Made by a program: the position numbers and the translations under genes. 64,000 nucleotides of DNA, from contig JACKGY010000003.1 of the NCBI GenBank assembly GCA_020639295.1, forward strand, positions 682,001 through 746,000. Direction: 5' to 3'. The notes below the pieces were generated by a model. That model did no database searches. It was not told the origin of the DNA and saw only the letters and a program-made list of their open reading frames with translations. Below are positions 1 to 9,706 of this stretch, in pieces (the stretch's first letter is position 1; every line of letters begins with the position of its first letter). The DNA comes from Planctomycetota bacterium. GTDB lineage: Bacteria; Planctomycetota; GCA-002687715; DRQF01.

Positions 1-2
1 GC

Positions 3-1601
3 CTCGAGGATCTCGGCGAGCGCTGCCGACACCAGCTCGTCGACCTGCTCGATGCGCCGGCGACGACCGGAACGCTGATCCGCCTCGACGCCGGCTCGCG
101 ACCGCTGGGCGTCGAGCTCTATCCGAGCTGGCAACCCGATGACCGACCGGCCCGACCCCTGCCGCTCGCCGGCGAATCCGCGCTCGCCCTCGAGGCGCGC
201 GGCGAACACGAACGCGCCCTGCGCTTCCTCGGCCACGATTCCCTCGCCGGCCTGACCGAACCCAGGCTCCTACTCGCCCGCGCCCGCTGCCTGATCGCCA
301 CCGGGCAGGTGGCGGCCGCCATCGCCGCCCTCGAGGTCGCCGCCGGCGATCAGGACGCCACGATCGACGGCCTGCCCTTCGCGCTGCCGCGCGCGCTCCT
401 CCTTTGCCGGCTCGATCAGGCACTCGGCCAGGGCGCCCTGATCGAACTCTGCGATCAGGCTCTCGCGGGGGATCGACCGCTGCCGCTCGAGGTGGCATCG
501 AGCCTGGAGACGAGCTCGGCCGCCATGGCCTCGGAGCGGGTCGCGCTCTGGCTGCTCGGCGCGCGGGCGCTCGACCTGCTCCGGCGCGAGCCGCCCGATC
601 TCGGCGACGACGAGGTGCTGATCGGCCCGGACTTCCTGTTGTTCCGTCGCGGCGATCGGCTCGGCATCGCGGCCGCGGCCCTGGCTGACGAGGCCCTGGG
701 CCGACTCCGCGAGCTGGCGGAACCAGGGGTCGAGATCGGCTTCCTCGACCGCGCCGCCGCGACCACGGGTCCGATCCGACCGCTGGTCCTCGAGATCGCC
801 ATCCCTCGCCGGAGCGAGGACCGGGAACGCCTCGCCTACGGTCTGCTGGCGGCCGGCGCGGCGGCCGCGCTGCTCGGCATCCTGGTCGCCCTCGCGCTGA
901 TCGGCCGCGAACGCAAGCTGGCCCGGTTGAAGAGCGACTTCATCGACGTCGTCTCGCACGAGCTGCGCACGCCGCTGGCCGTGCTCAGCCTGAAGTCGGA
1001 GATGCTCGCCGGCGGCGACGTCCCGGCCGCGAAACGCGAGGCCTACATCCAGGATCTCGATCACGAGGTCGGTCGGCTGCGCGAGCTGGTCGACGATCTG
1101 CTCGACTTCGCCCGGCTCGAGAAGGGCCGGATCGCGCTGCGACGCGACGAGGTCGAGCTGCGCGCGCTGCTCGGCCGCCTGCTCCGGCGGAACCGCTACC
1201 GGCATCGCGCCCTCGACCAGTTGGTCCGGCTCTCGGTGCCGCGCCGACCGCTCGTGGTGGACGGAGACGGCGAGGCCCTCGAACGAAGCCTCGCCAACCT
1301 GCTCGACAACGCCGCCAAGTATGCCGGCCGCGGCCGCTCGATCGAGATCGCGGTGGCCGAGTCGGCCTCGGCGCTGACCATCGCGGTCAGTGACGACGGC
1401 CCCGGCGTGCCCGAGGAGATCAGGCCCCGCCTGTTCGAGCGCTTCGTCCGGGGCCGTCACGACCAGATCGCCGGCAGCGGGCTCGGTCTCGCCCTGGTGC
1501 GCGCCACCATCGAGGCTCATGGCGGCCGGGTTCGCCATGAACGGCCGGCACGTGGCGGCGCCCGCTTCGTGCTGGAGCTGCCCCGGAGCGCATCACGATG
1601 A
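3..1601 (+). CDS. Sensor histidine kinase (5' end outside window)
   Basis: The reading frame is open from the first bases of the window, so the start lies to the left and at least 532 residues are visible. The first part is an unrecognised, presumably extracytoplasmic sensor region. One transmembrane helix is encoded near 832-903. A HisKA domain follows with the phospho-acceptor box SHELRTPL (His codon at 957), then an HATPase domain with the N-box LANLLDNAAKYA, a DDGPGVP box and the GSGLGLALV box. This is the usual order for a membrane-bound kinase. Its stop overlaps the start of the response regulator by 4 bp (ATGA), so the two are very probably a cognate pair. The signal sensed cannot be read from the sequence. 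Confidence 0.93.
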   Translation, partial: LEDLGERCRHQLVDLLDAPATTGTLIRLDAGSRPLGVELYPSWQPDDRPARPLPLAGESALALEARGEHERALRFLGHDSLAGLTEPRLLLARARCLIATGQVAAAIAALEVAAGDQDATIDGLPFALPRALLLCRLDQALGQGALIELCDQALAGDRPLPLEVASSLETSSAAMASERVALWLLGARALDLLRREPPDLGDDEVLIGPDFLLFRRGDRLGIAAAALADEALGRLRELAEPGVEIGFLDRAAATTGPIRPLVLEIAIPRRSEDRERLAYGLLAAGAAAALLGILVALALIGRERKLARLKSDFIDVVSHELRTPLAVLSLKSEMLAGGDVPAAKREAYIQDLDHEVGRLRELVDDLLDFARLEKGRIALRRDEVELRALLGRLLRRNRYRHRALDQLVRLSVPRRPLVVDGDGEALERSLANLLDNAAKYAGRGRSIEIAVAESASALTIAVSDDGPGVPEEIRPRLFERFVRGRHDQIAGSGLGLALVRATIEAHGGRVRHERPARGGARFVLELPRSASR

Positions 1602-2281
1602 GCGAGATCCTCTTGATCGAGGACGAACCCGGGATCCGCGAGGCGGTGACCGACTTCCTGGTGGCGCGCGGCTACCTGGTGCGCGCCGCGTCCACGCTGG
1701 CGGGCGCCCATGACGAACTCGCTCGGGGTCGCCCGGCGCTCCTGGTCCTCGACCTCCGTCTCCCCGATGGCGACGGCCTCGAGCTTCTGCGGGCGATGCG
1801 CGAGGGCCGCCTGCCTCGCCTGCCGACCATCATCGTCACCGCCCGGGGCGAGGAGGCGGCGCGGGTGCGCGGACTCGAGGCCGGGGCCGACGACTACGTG
1901 GTCAAGCCCTTCTCGATCCACGAACTCTGGGCCCGCATCCGGGCCGTTCTGCGCCGGAGCGGCGAGGCGCCGACCCGGCTCCTCCTCGGCGCCGCGGAGA
2001 TCGACCTCGACGCCGGACTCGTCCGCCGCGCCGGCGAGGAGCTGCGCCTTCTGCCCAAGGAGATCGAGCTCCTCGCCTTCTTCCTGCGCCACCCGGGCCG
2101 CGCGCTGGGCCGGGAGGAGATCCTGCGCGAGGTCTGGGGTCTCGAGGTCGAGGTGACGACCCGTACCGTCGACACCCACGTCTTCACGCTCCGCCAGAAG
2201 ATCGAGGCCGAGCCGGCCCGCCCACGGCACCTGCTCACGGCTCGGGGTCGTGGCTATCGTCTCGAACCAGGGGCCGACTGA
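1598..2281 (+). CDS. OmpR/PhoB-family response regulator
   Basis: This 227-residue protein has a receiver domain (residues 1-115) with acidic residues at IEDE and the phospho-acceptor Asp52 in LVLDLRLPDGDG. The conserved Lys is in VVKPFS. The C-terminal winged-helix DNA-binding domain ends in RTVDTHVFTLRQKIE and RGRGYRLE, which is diagnostic of OmpR/PhoB regulators. It overlaps the upstream kinase by 4 bp and should be phosphorylated by it. The target genes are unknown. The downstream small membrane gene has its own Shine-Dalgarno sequence 128 bp later. Confidence 0.95.
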   Translation: MSEILLIEDEPGIREAVTDFLVARGYLVRAASTLAGAHDELARGRPALLVLDLRLPDGDGLELLRAMREGRLPRLPTIIVTARGEEAARVRGLEAGADDYVVKPFSIHELWARIRAVLRRSGEAPTRLLLGAAEIDLDAGLVRRAGEELRLLPKEIELLAFFLRHPGRALGREEILREVWGLEVEVTTRTVDTHVFTLRQKIEAEPARPRHLLTARGRGYRLEPGAD

Positions 2282-2409
2282 CCGGAGGCGCGCGCCAGCG
2301 GTCCTGGCGAGGCCGACGATTCGACCGACGGAGCTCGTGGGTTCGAGCTTTACAGCCGCGCCGCGGGGCGGTTAGAATCCGCCCCCATCGAGTCCAGGAG
2401 GCACGCGAC

Positions 2410-2727
2410 GTGGAAGGCAAGGTCATTCTCGCCATCATCTTCGGCTGGGCGCTCTTGCCCTTCGTCCTGTCGGCGATCTACGGCTGCACCTCGGCCGGCA
2501 AGATCCGCATCGCCCCGATGATGGACATCCTGGCCCTCGTCGTCGGTGCCGCGGCCTTCGCCGGCGCCAGCATCGCGCTCAGGGGCGTCCTCGCCGACGT
2601 CGGCCTGCCCGCCCACTGGGGCGCCTTCCTCGCCAGCATCCTCGGGCATGTCGGCACCCTGCTCGGGGTCACGCTGTCCTACAAGCTGCTCTACGCCGGC
2701 AAGCCTCGGCCGACCCACGCGCACTGA
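2410..2727 (+). CDS. Small integral membrane protein, unknown function
   Basis: This is a 105-residue protein starting with GTG, preceded by a clear AGGAGG at 2396-2401, which decides the start. Three to four hydrophobic segments are visible: residues about 4-24, 36-58 and 68-92. The C-terminus is short, basic and His-containing (KPRPTHAH). I do not recognise the family. It ends in front of a strong hairpin shared with the convergent truD gene. It could be an independent gene or the tail of the two-component operon. Confidence 0.7.
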   Translation: MEGKVILAIIFGWALLPFVLSAIYGCTSAGKIRIAPMMDILALVVGAAAFAGASIALRGVLADVGLPAHWGAFLASILGHVGTLLGVTLSYKLLYAGKPRPTHAH

Positions 2728-2755
2728 TCGGCCCGCCGCGATAAGACGATCACCT

Positions 2756-2782
2756 CGGCCGACGAGCCCGGCTCGTCGGCCG
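2756..2782. terminator. Bidirectional hairpin terminator between convergent genes
   Basis: An 11-bp perfect stem, CGGCCGACGAG with CTCGTCGGCCG, closes a 5-base loop. It sits between the stop of the small membrane gene and the stop of truD on the opposite strand. There is no U-tract, so it is a GC-only hairpin that could act on either transcript. Confidence 0.6.
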
Positions 2783-2788
2783 CGTCGT

Positions 2789-3853
2789 TCAGTCGTCGCC
2801 GCCCTCCTGGAGCGCATCCATGGCGGCGCCCTCCTTCATCAGCTCGCGCAGCACGCTGGTGGCGTAGCTGCCCTTGGCCAGGACGAAGGCCACGAGGAGC
2901 GCGCCCTCCTCCACCACCAGCTCGATCTCGCGCGGGAAGATCCGCGCCACGCGCCGCGCGCCGACCAGCCTGAGTTCGCGGAGACGGGCGAGGTCGAGGG
3001 CCTCGGGCGGCGCCAGCGCGCGCTCGATCGCCGCGGCCTCCGCCGTGGTGCTCATCATCTTGGCGCCGAACATCGGCCCGGTGGCCGAGATCTCGCCGCG
3101 CTCCGCCCGGGGCAGCTCGGCGGCGAGGTCCTCGACCAGGAAGAGACCGCCCCGCTCCTCGAGCCGCGCGACGTCTCCCTCGACCAGCCGGCACCAGTCG
3201 CCCCGCCGGAGGCGCTCCGCGAGCCAGGCGTCGAAGAGCCGCGACTGCCAGGCGTGGAGATAGAGTTCGCGCAGGAAGCGATCCCGTTCCCGCTCGCCGG
3301 CCACGATCGCCGCCCCGCGTTCCGCGTTGAGCCCGTCGTTGCCGTAGCGCTGCGGACCGAAGTAGTTGGGCAGCCCCTGGAGCGCGAGCCGGTCGAGCAC
3401 GGCGCGAGCCCGCGCCTCGGCGTCGGCCGCGACCTCACGGATGCGGATCCGGAAGCGGTTGCCGACGAGATGCCCGCGGCCCAGCTTGTTCCGATGGCGT
3501 CGAGCCTCGAGCAGCTCCAGGTCGTCCCGCTCGGCGAGCCGGGACAGGAAGTCGGCCTCGTCCGCCGGTCGGATCGCCAGCGAGAAGCTCTGGGTGGCCA
3601 CCGCCTGCCGGTCCTTCAGGCCGGCGTAGCCGACCTCGCGATCACGTAGACCCGCGAGCCGGGCCAGGACCCTGACGACGTCACGGGTATTCCGGCCACG
3701 ACGACGGATCCGGAGGTAGAGGTGCTCGCCCTCGCCGCCGGCCTCGTAGAGCGGCAGCTCCGTGACCTCGAAGTCCTCCGGACTGGCCTTGAAGCGGCCA
3801 CCGATGCCGGGAAGGTCGGCGGTGGCGAGACGGAGTTCAGCGGCCGAGGACAT
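2789..3853 (-). CDS. truD: tRNA pseudouridine(13) synthase TruD
   Basis: This 354-residue protein belongs to the TruD family, which converts uridine 13 of tRNA(Glu) to pseudouridine in the cytoplasm. The hallmark motif GYAGLKDRQAVATQ is at about residues 75-88, with the catalytic Asp at 81. The N-terminal KASPEDFEVTE segment and the later NYFGPQRYG motif are also typical of the family. Length matches the family (about 350). The start overlaps the end of the upstream epimerase gene by 17 bp, so both are probably on one transcript. The C-terminal end faces a convergent hairpin. Confidence 0.96.
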   Translation of the reverse strand: MSSAAELRLATADLPGIGGRFKASPEDFEVTELPLYEAGGEGEHLYLRIRRRGRNTRDVVRVLARLAGLRDREVGYAGLKDRQAVATQSFSLAIRPADEADFLSRLAERDDLELLEARRHRNKLGRGHLVGNRFRIRIREVAADAEARARAVLDRLALQGLPNYFGPQRYGNDGLNAERGAAIVAGERERDRFLRELYLHAWQSRLFDAWLAERLRRGDWCRLVEGDVARLEERGGLFLVEDLAAELPRAERGEISATGPMFGAKMMSTTAEAAAIERALAPPEALDLARLRELRLVGARRVARIFPREIELVVEEGALLVAFVLAKGSYATSVLRELMKEGAAMDALQEGGDD

Positions 3854-4733
3854 GGCGAAGGGATTGCTCCAGTTCGGGACGGCGGAATTCGAAGCCCAGG
3901 TCGAGCGCGCGCCGCGGTTCGACCCGCGCCGAGCTGAAGAACAGCGCGTCGGCCATCTCGCCGAAGAGGAGCCGCATCATGAAGGCCGGCACCGGCAGGA
4001 CGGTCGGACGGCGAAGGACCCGCCCCAGGGTCTTGGTGAAGGACGAGTTGCTGACGTTCTCGGGCGCGACGGCGTTGATGACGCCCTGGTAGCGATCGTC
4101 GAAGACGGCGGTCGCGAACAGCGCGGCGAGATCGTCGCGGTCGATCCAGCTCAGCCATTGCTTGCCCGAACCGAGCCGGCCGCCGAGACCGAGCTTGAAG
4201 GGCAGGAGCATCTTCGCCAGGGCGCCACCCTGGCCGAGCACGAGGCCGATGCGCAGGTTGACCACGCGGATGCCGGCGACGCGGGCCGGTTCGAGGGCGG
4301 CCTCCCAGTCGCGGCAGAGTTCGGCGAGGAAACCCTCACCCAGGGTCGACTCCTCGGTGAGCACCTCGTCGCCGCGATCACCGTAGAAGCCGATGGCCGA
4401 GGCCGCCACCAGGACGCGCGGGCCGGTCTCGAGCCCGGCCAGGGTCTCGGCGAGGAATCGGCTGGCCGCGACCCGGCTCGAGCACAGCTCTTCCTTGCGC
4501 GCGGCGGACCAGCGTTTCTCGGCGACGTTGGCGCCGGCGAGGTGGACGACCGCGTCGCAGCTCGCCAGGGCGTTCGCGTTGATCTTGCCGGTCTCCGCGT
4601 TCCAGTGCGCCTCCTCGATCCCGGGCGTCGGTCGCCGACGCACGAATCGCAGGACCTGATGACCGGCGGCCGCGAGATGGCCGCAGAGCGCCTCGCCGAC
4701 GAAACCCGATGCTCCGGTGATCGCGATCTTCAT
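3837..4733 (-). CDS. TIGR01777 (YfcH/SDR39U1-like) NAD-dependent epimerase
   Basis: This 298-residue atypical short-chain dehydrogenase has the N-terminal dinucleotide-binding motif GASGFVGEAL. The family-specific segments are DAVVHLAGANV, SAIGFYGDRGDE and a C-terminal DUF1731-like region (VLPVPAFMMRLLFGEMAD). I chose the start at 4733 because it begins directly at the Rossmann strand (MKIAITG) and has AAGGAGG upstream. An in-frame open region further upstream lies antisense to the S46 gene. The substrate is unknown. The gene overlaps truD by 17 bp. Confidence 0.9.
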   Translation of the reverse strand: MKIAITGASGFVGEALCGHLAAAGHQVLRFVRRRPTPGIEEAHWNAETGKINANALASCDAVVHLAGANVAEKRWSAARKEELCSSRVAASRFLAETLAGLETGPRVLVAASAIGFYGDRGDEVLTEESTLGEGFLAELCRDWEAALEPARVAGIRVVNLRIGLVLGQGGALAKMLLPFKLGLGGRLGSGKQWLSWIDRDDLAALFATAVFDDRYQGVINAVAPENVSNSSFTKTLGRVLRRPTVLPVPAFMMRLLFGEMADALFFSSARVEPRRALDLGFEFRRPELEQSLRHVLGR

Positions 4734-4806
4734 CTGCAGGCCTCCTTCGCCGCTCCCCATGATAGCCGAGCCGAGGCCCGGCGGGAGGGGGTCAGGCCGC
4801 TGGGCG

Positions 4807-6939
4807 TCAGCGCGGCCCGGAGAGCCCGAGGAGTTCGTCGGCCAGCGCGCCGGCGTCGTAGATCTTGCGCAGCGCTTCCAGCACGAAGCCCGCATCGACC
4901 GCGACACCTCGTCCCTCCTCGCCGTAGACGAAGTACTGGCCGAGGTTCTCGTAATTGATGTCGAAGAGCAGGCCCAGGACCCGCCCCTGCCGGTCGAGAA
5001 CCGGCCCGCCGGAGCTGCCGCGCCCGGCGTCGGCGCTGAAGGCGAAGTTGACGTTGCCGGCGAGATCGAGGCGGTCGCGCGCCTCCAGGAAGGCACGCGG
5101 CAGGACGAAGGGTGCCTCGCCCCGCATCGCCCGGTGACGGGCGAAGAGACCGAAGAGGTTGGTGATGGGCGGCACCAGGCTGCCACCCCGCTCGAAGCCG
5201 CGGACCTCGCCGAAGGAGACCCGCAGGCTGCCGTCCGGCTCCGGACCGTAACGGGGCACGCGCCGGGCGGAGGCGGCGAAGACGATCCGGTCGGCGAGCA
5301 TGGCGATCTCGGTATCGCGCGCCTTGCTCTCGGGCCCCCAGAGCCGGGCCCAGACCGGCTCGAGCCGGGCGGCGAGCCGGATCATCGGATCATCGGCGGC
5401 GATGATGGCCGCGGGACCGGCGGCGATCAGGCGGGCACGGAAGGCGAGATCGCGGATCTTGCTGTCGAGGACCGCACGGGCGATGCCAGCCTCGCCGGCG
5501 ACCGCGTCGCAGGCGGCGACGAAGAGATCGTCCTGGCCCAGCTCGCCGCGGGCCAGCTCGAGCCGCGCCGCGGCCACCACGGCCTCGAGCTCGGCATCGA
5601 CGTTGAGATCGGCCAGGAGCGCGACCCGTTGCTCGTCGAGCCGTGGGTCGCCCTCGTCGAGCTGGCCGACGGCGCGCGCGTAGCGGAGCAGCTCGCGGGC
5701 CTGCCCGAGGGAGCGGCTCTCGAGTCGGGAGAAGAGGCGTTGGCGTCGCTCGTCCTCCCCGGCCTCGAACAGGGCGACCAGGCGCTTCGAGAGCGCCTCG
5801 ATCTCGTCGGCCAGGGCCTCGTCGCCGCCGGGCACCCGCCCGATGGCCGCGGCCCAGCTCGCCTCCATGCGTTCGATGCCGCCGCGGCGCAACATGGCCT
5901 CGGCCTGCCCGGCATAGGATTTCCGGGCATTGCCGAAGGCGGCCAGCTCGTTCAGCACCTGGCGCCGTTGGGCCTCGCCGCGGCCGGCGAAACGCTCGTA
6001 GGCGGCGATCATTCCGTCGTAGAGCCGGATCACCGCCTGGTGCCGGGTCTCGAGTTCACGCCGAACCAGGGCCGGCGGCATGAGCCGGCCGATCCGTTCC
6101 GGATAACCGGCCAGGACGATGAAGTCGCCCGGCTCCACCACGTCCTCCGGACCGGCCCAGTCGAAGTGATCGGGTGTCACCAGCGGCTGATCCTGCTCGT
6201 AGAGGCGGAGGAAGGCCACGTCGAGCCAGTAACGGGGGAAGTGGAAGTTGTCGATGTCGCCGCCGAAGGTGGCGGCGGCCGCGTCGGGCAGGAAGACCAG
6301 ACGGACGTCGCGGTGGACCCGGAAGCGCTGCAGCACCGTGCGGCCGTCGGGACCCTCGGCATCGGAAACCCGGCAAAGCAGACCGCTGCGGGTGCTCTCG
6401 GTGTCGATCAGGTCCTGGATGGCGCGGGCTCGGACCGCGAAGAGATCGCCCTCGCGATCGTCGGCGAGCCGCGTGGCCACGGCCTCCGCCAGCCGCGCGC
6501 TGACGTCGACGGTATCGACGAGCTGCTCGAGCCGCAGGCCCGGCAACGGGATCTCGCGCTCGCGGCGCAGGGCCAGGAAGCCCTGTTCCAGGATCAGACC
6601 GCCACGCGCGCCGAGCTCGTCGACCCGTTCCCGGACCAGATGGTGCGAGGTCGCGACCAGGCCCTCGCCGGAGACCAGGACCGCGCAGCCGCCGCCATCG
6701 GCGATGCGCAGGGTGGCGGCGCCGATGCGCTCGAAGTAGCCGACCGGCGGCCGGAAACCGTGGCGCTCGGCGAGCTGCTCGAGCGGTGGCCGGTCGGGGC
6801 GCCAGAAGCCCTCCTCCCCTCCGGCATCACCGGCGACCCCGACCAGACCGAGGACGGCCAGGGTCAGGCCGAGGACCAGGAGGGGCTGTCGGCGCGAGTT
6901 CGGCATCGCCAGCACCAACGCGCGAGCGAGCGCGATCAT
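4807..6939 (-). CDS. Secreted S46-family peptidase (DPP7/DPP11-like)
   Basis: This 710-residue protein has an N-terminal hydrophobic export segment (about residues 18-36). It matches family S46, serine dipeptidyl peptidases of the periplasm or cell surface. The catalytic His is in VATSHH (residue about 100), the Asp lies in the DNFHFPRY block, and the nucleophile Ser is at about 643 in GRGSSGGPV. The C-terminal LFDINYENLGQYF block resembles the S46 substrate-pocket region. Length is typical (about 700). It overlaps the upstream nuclease-like gene by 4 bp. The role is probably extracytoplasmic peptide degradation. Confidence 0.92.
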   Translation of the reverse strand: MIALARALVLAMPNSRRQPLLVLGLTLAVLGLVGVAGDAGGEEGFWRPDRPPLEQLAERHGFRPPVGYFERIGAATLRIADGGGCAVLVSGEGLVATSHHLVRERVDELGARGGLILEQGFLALRREREIPLPGLRLEQLVDTVDVSARLAEAVATRLADDREGDLFAVRARAIQDLIDTESTRSGLLCRVSDAEGPDGRTVLQRFRVHRDVRLVFLPDAAAATFGGDIDNFHFPRYWLDVAFLRLYEQDQPLVTPDHFDWAGPEDVVEPGDFIVLAGYPERIGRLMPPALVRRELETRHQAVIRLYDGMIAAYERFAGRGEAQRRQVLNELAAFGNARKSYAGQAEAMLRRGGIERMEASWAAAIGRVPGGDEALADEIEALSKRLVALFEAGEDERRQRLFSRLESRSLGQARELLRYARAVGQLDEGDPRLDEQRVALLADLNVDAELEAVVAAARLELARGELGQDDLFVAACDAVAGEAGIARAVLDSKIRDLAFRARLIAAGPAAIIAADDPMIRLAARLEPVWARLWGPESKARDTEIAMLADRIVFAASARRVPRYGPEPDGSLRVSFGEVRGFERGGSLVPPITNLFGLFARHRAMRGEAPFVLPRAFLEARDRLDLAGNVNFAFSADAGRGSSGGPVLDRQGRVLGLLFDINYENLGQYFVYGEEGRGVAVDAGFVLEALRKIYDAGALADELLGLSGPR

Positions 6940-8186
6940 TCACCTGCTTTCCGCCGCGGCGGCTTGACCGCCTGGTCGACGCGCTGCTCGGGACGGGTCC
7001 AGAGGATCTGCGGATTGCCCTTGTAGAGGTGGAGCGCACCCGCGACCCGGATCTCCTTGCCCACCAGGGCATCGAGATCGCCGAGCCGGGCGAGCGCGCC
7101 GGCCGGGACGTGGATCGATACCGCCCGGCGATAGTCCTCGTGCAGGTTGAGGGTCGCGTTGGCGCCGCTCTCGGGGCGATGCACCTTGACCACCTTGCCG
7201 CGGATCACCACCTCCTGGAGCAGGTGCTCGCGGGCACCCTCCAGGTCGCTGGCGTCGATCACCGGCAGGACGGAGCTGTTCGGCGCCGATCCGGCCGGCA
7301 GGACGACCCGGGCGAGGCTCCGGTCCATCGGCAGCTTCGCCACCACCGGAAAGTGGTCCGAGACCTCGTCGGTGTCGTGGGGAATGGTCACCGAGCCGGC
7401 GACCACGCCCTTGGTGGCCAGGATGAAATCGATCTGCTCGCCCTTCTCGCGGAAGACGAAGCTGTAGCGTTCGTTCTCCGGAACCTGCTCGGTGAGATCG
7501 TGCAGACGGCCGAACAGCGGCGCCAGCGTCGCGGCGTCGCGATGATCGTTGAAGTCGCCCATGACCAGCATCGGCACTCCCGGTTCCAGCTTCTGCTGGC
7601 GGTCGACGATGCCGGCGATCGCCAGGGCCTCGGCGCGGCGCCAGGAGTCGCTCTCGTCGCCGCGGCCGCGCTTGCTCTTCAGGTGGACGACGCCGACGTC
7701 GAGGAGACGATCGGGAGCCAGGCGCAGCCGGAAGACCGGGAAGTCGCGGGCGAAGCGCTGGTCGCCCTCGAGCGGGAGCTGACGGTGACTGGTCGCCGAG
7801 ACGATCGGCAGACGCGACAGGATGCCGACGTCGATGCCCCTGAAGTCGTTGCCCTCGATCAGCTCGACGAAGGCGAAGGGGCGCTCGAGGTAGAGGTTCA
7901 GGGTCTCGAGCACCTCGCGGTTCTCGACCTCCTCGACGCCGAGGACGTCGACCCCGAGGCGGTCGATCTGACGCGCGAGGCGGCGCAGTTCGGCCTGCGA
8001 CTTGGGCGGCGTGCCCTCGTCGGGCCGCCAGGGGTTGTCGTGGTTGTCGAAGAGGTTGAGCAGGTTCCAGCAGCCGATGCTCAGCTCGTCGACCTTGGTG
8101 ATCGTCGGTGCCTCCTGGGCCGGGAGCAGGCTCGGGGAACCGGCGAGGCCAAGGAGGATGAAGAGGAGGAAGCGCGCTCGGGTCAT
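6936..8186 (-). CDS. Secreted endonuclease/exonuclease/phosphatase-family protein with OB fold
   Basis: This 416-residue protein starts with a signal peptide (about residues 1-24, ending near LLPAQEAP). The EEP-fold catalytic motifs are CWNLLNLFDN, GVEEVENREV, VMGDFNDHRD and the C-terminal VSDHFPV. Beyond the EEP domain (after about residue 320) is an OB-fold-like segment with IRGKVVKV and GNPQILWTRPEQ, as in some secreted nucleases. The substrate (nucleic acid or phospholipid) cannot be fixed. It is translationally coupled (ATGA) to the S46 peptidase, which suggests a shared degradative role outside the cytoplasm. Confidence 0.88.
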   Translation of the reverse strand: MTRARFLLFILLGLAGSPSLLPAQEAPTITKVDELSIGCWNLLNLFDNHDNPWRPDEGTPPKSQAELRRLARQIDRLGVDVLGVEEVENREVLETLNLYLERPFAFVELIEGNDFRGIDVGILSRLPIVSATSHRQLPLEGDQRFARDFPVFRLRLAPDRLLDVGVVHLKSKRGRGDESDSWRRAEALAIAGIVDRQQKLEPGVPMLVMGDFNDHRDAATLAPLFGRLHDLTEQVPENERYSFVFREKGEQIDFILATKGVVAGSVTIPHDTDEVSDHFPVVAKLPMDRSLARVVLPAGSAPNSSVLPVIDASDLEGAREHLLQEVVIRGKVVKVHRPESGANATLNLHEDYRRAVSIHVPAGALARLGDLDALVGKEIRVAGALHLYKGNPQILWTRPEQRVDQAVKPPRRKAGE

Positions 8187-8277
8187 CGTCGATCTCCGGG
8201 GTCGAGGGCCGGGATGATAACGCCGGAGGGACCGGCGGGGCAGGAACCGGAACCGGAAAGGGGCGCCTTCACCGGCT

Positions 8278-9606
8278 TCACTCGAAGCGCAGGCGCAGGG
8301 CCTCGAGATGCAGGGTCGAGCCCGACAGCCGACGGAACTCGAGGCGGTTGGCTCCCTTGTCCAGGGGCAGGTTGCGCAGGGTCGCCTTCGCCGCCCGTGG
8401 TCGGGCCTGGCCGATGAGCTGCATCAGCACCCGGCCGTTCAGGCGCAGTTCCCAGACGGAACCGCCCGGGTCCTCGCTCCAGTGATCCAGCTCGAGGGAG
8501 TGGATCTTGCCGGCGATCTCCAGGCTCTCGAGGTCGATGACGGCCCGTTCCTCGTCGAGGAGCAATCCGGGGCGCCAGGCGTCGTCCACGCGGGCGCCCT
8601 CGATCGCGATCCCCTTGCCCGGCAGCAGCCGGCGGGTGGCGAAGGGCTGGACCCGGTCCAGGATGGCCCGCTCGAAACCGACCAGGGCGCGGAACCGGAA
8701 CGATCGCCAGCCCTCGCCCGGGAAGTCGAGGCGGAGATCCTCGAGGCCCTCGGTCAGGGGCCGGTCGAGGCTCAGCTCGATCAGGCGCAGTCCGCCGCGC
8801 GCCGGCACCCGGCCGGGCGCGAACTCGATCAGCAGCCGTTCGCCGTCCATGACCCGCGCCTTCTCGCCGTCGTCGTCCTTGCCCTCGTGGGCGAAGGCCA
8901 GGAGAAGGCTGACCGGATCCCGATTCTGCGGGCGCGGAATCGCCACCGAGGGGCCGAGGAGGGCGCGGAAGGGCTCGTGACCGCGATCGGCCGAGAGACC
9001 CTTCTCGACCCAGTTCGGTCCTCCGGGCCAGGCCGCGACCCGATGCGACATGCCCGCCCGGGCCAGCCCGAGCCGCAGCAGCGCGTGCCGTCTGGCCTCC
9101 GCCGCTTCGGGGTCTACCGGTACCGAACGCCAGACCACGCGCAGCTCGTCGTCCTTCAGGACGCCGCGCATCGCCTCGTAGAGCGCGGCGAGCACCTTGG
9201 GATCGTCTTCGCGCTCGAGCTGTTCGAGCGCGACCTGGACCAGGTAGGGCCAGCTCGACCAGCGACAGAAGCGGGCGCCGGTCAGGCGCCGACGGGCCTC
9301 GGCGTGCTGGAGCCGGCCGGCGAGCAACCGGATGAAGGAGGGCTCGGCGAAGACGGCCTCGGTGACCGGGTCGCCGGGGGGCCCCTTCTTCCAGTCGAGC
9401 CAGCGGGCGAGGCGATCCTCCTTGGCGATCTCCAGCACGACCTCGGGGCCGCGACCGCGCTCGAGGGCGCGGGCGAGGATCTCCCGGGCGGCGCGCGCGT
9501 CGGCGGCGCCGGCGAGAGCGGTCTCGAGGTCGCTTCCCTGGGCCAGGAGCGGTCCGGCCAGGAGGGTCAGGAGCAGGACGAATCGGATCGACATGGCCTG
9601 CATCAT
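8278..9606 (-). CDS. Secreted protein of unknown family
   Basis: This protein is about 442 residues. A signal peptide is visible (SIRFVLLLTLLAGPLLAQG). Three in-frame ATGs (9606, 9603, 9594) could serve as the start and no strong ribosome-binding site decides between them. The N-terminal half is helical and rich in Ala/Arg/Leu, with possible HEAT-like character. The C-terminal part reads like a beta-sandwich carbohydrate-binding-type module (SLELDHWSEDPGGS, NLPLDKGANRLEF). I do not recognise the family. It is divergent from the antiporter gene at 9707. Confidence 0.75.
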   Translation of the reverse strand: MMQAMSIRFVLLLTLLAGPLLAQGSDLETALAGAADARAAREILARALERGRGPEVVLEIAKEDRLARWLDWKKGPPGDPVTEAVFAEPSFIRLLAGRLQHAEARRRLTGARFCRWSSWPYLVQVALEQLEREDDPKVLAALYEAMRGVLKDDELRVVWRSVPVDPEAAEARRHALLRLGLARAGMSHRVAAWPGGPNWVEKGLSADRGHEPFRALLGPSVAIPRPQNRDPVSLLLAFAHEGKDDDGEKARVMDGERLLIEFAPGRVPARGGLRLIELSLDRPLTEGLEDLRLDFPGEGWRSFRFRALVGFERAILDRVQPFATRRLLPGKGIAIEGARVDDAWRPGLLLDEERAVIDLESLEIAGKIHSLELDHWSEDPGGSVWELRLNGRVLMQLIGQARPRAAKATLRNLPLDKGANRLEFRRLSGSTLHLEALRLRFE

Positions 9607-9706
9607 AGCCGTTCCGGATGGGCGACGCACAAGGGGGCCCTCCGGGCGAGGTGGCGTCGGGGCCCGGGGGCCGATAGATTGGCGCCAAGGAACCCGACGA
9701 GGACCC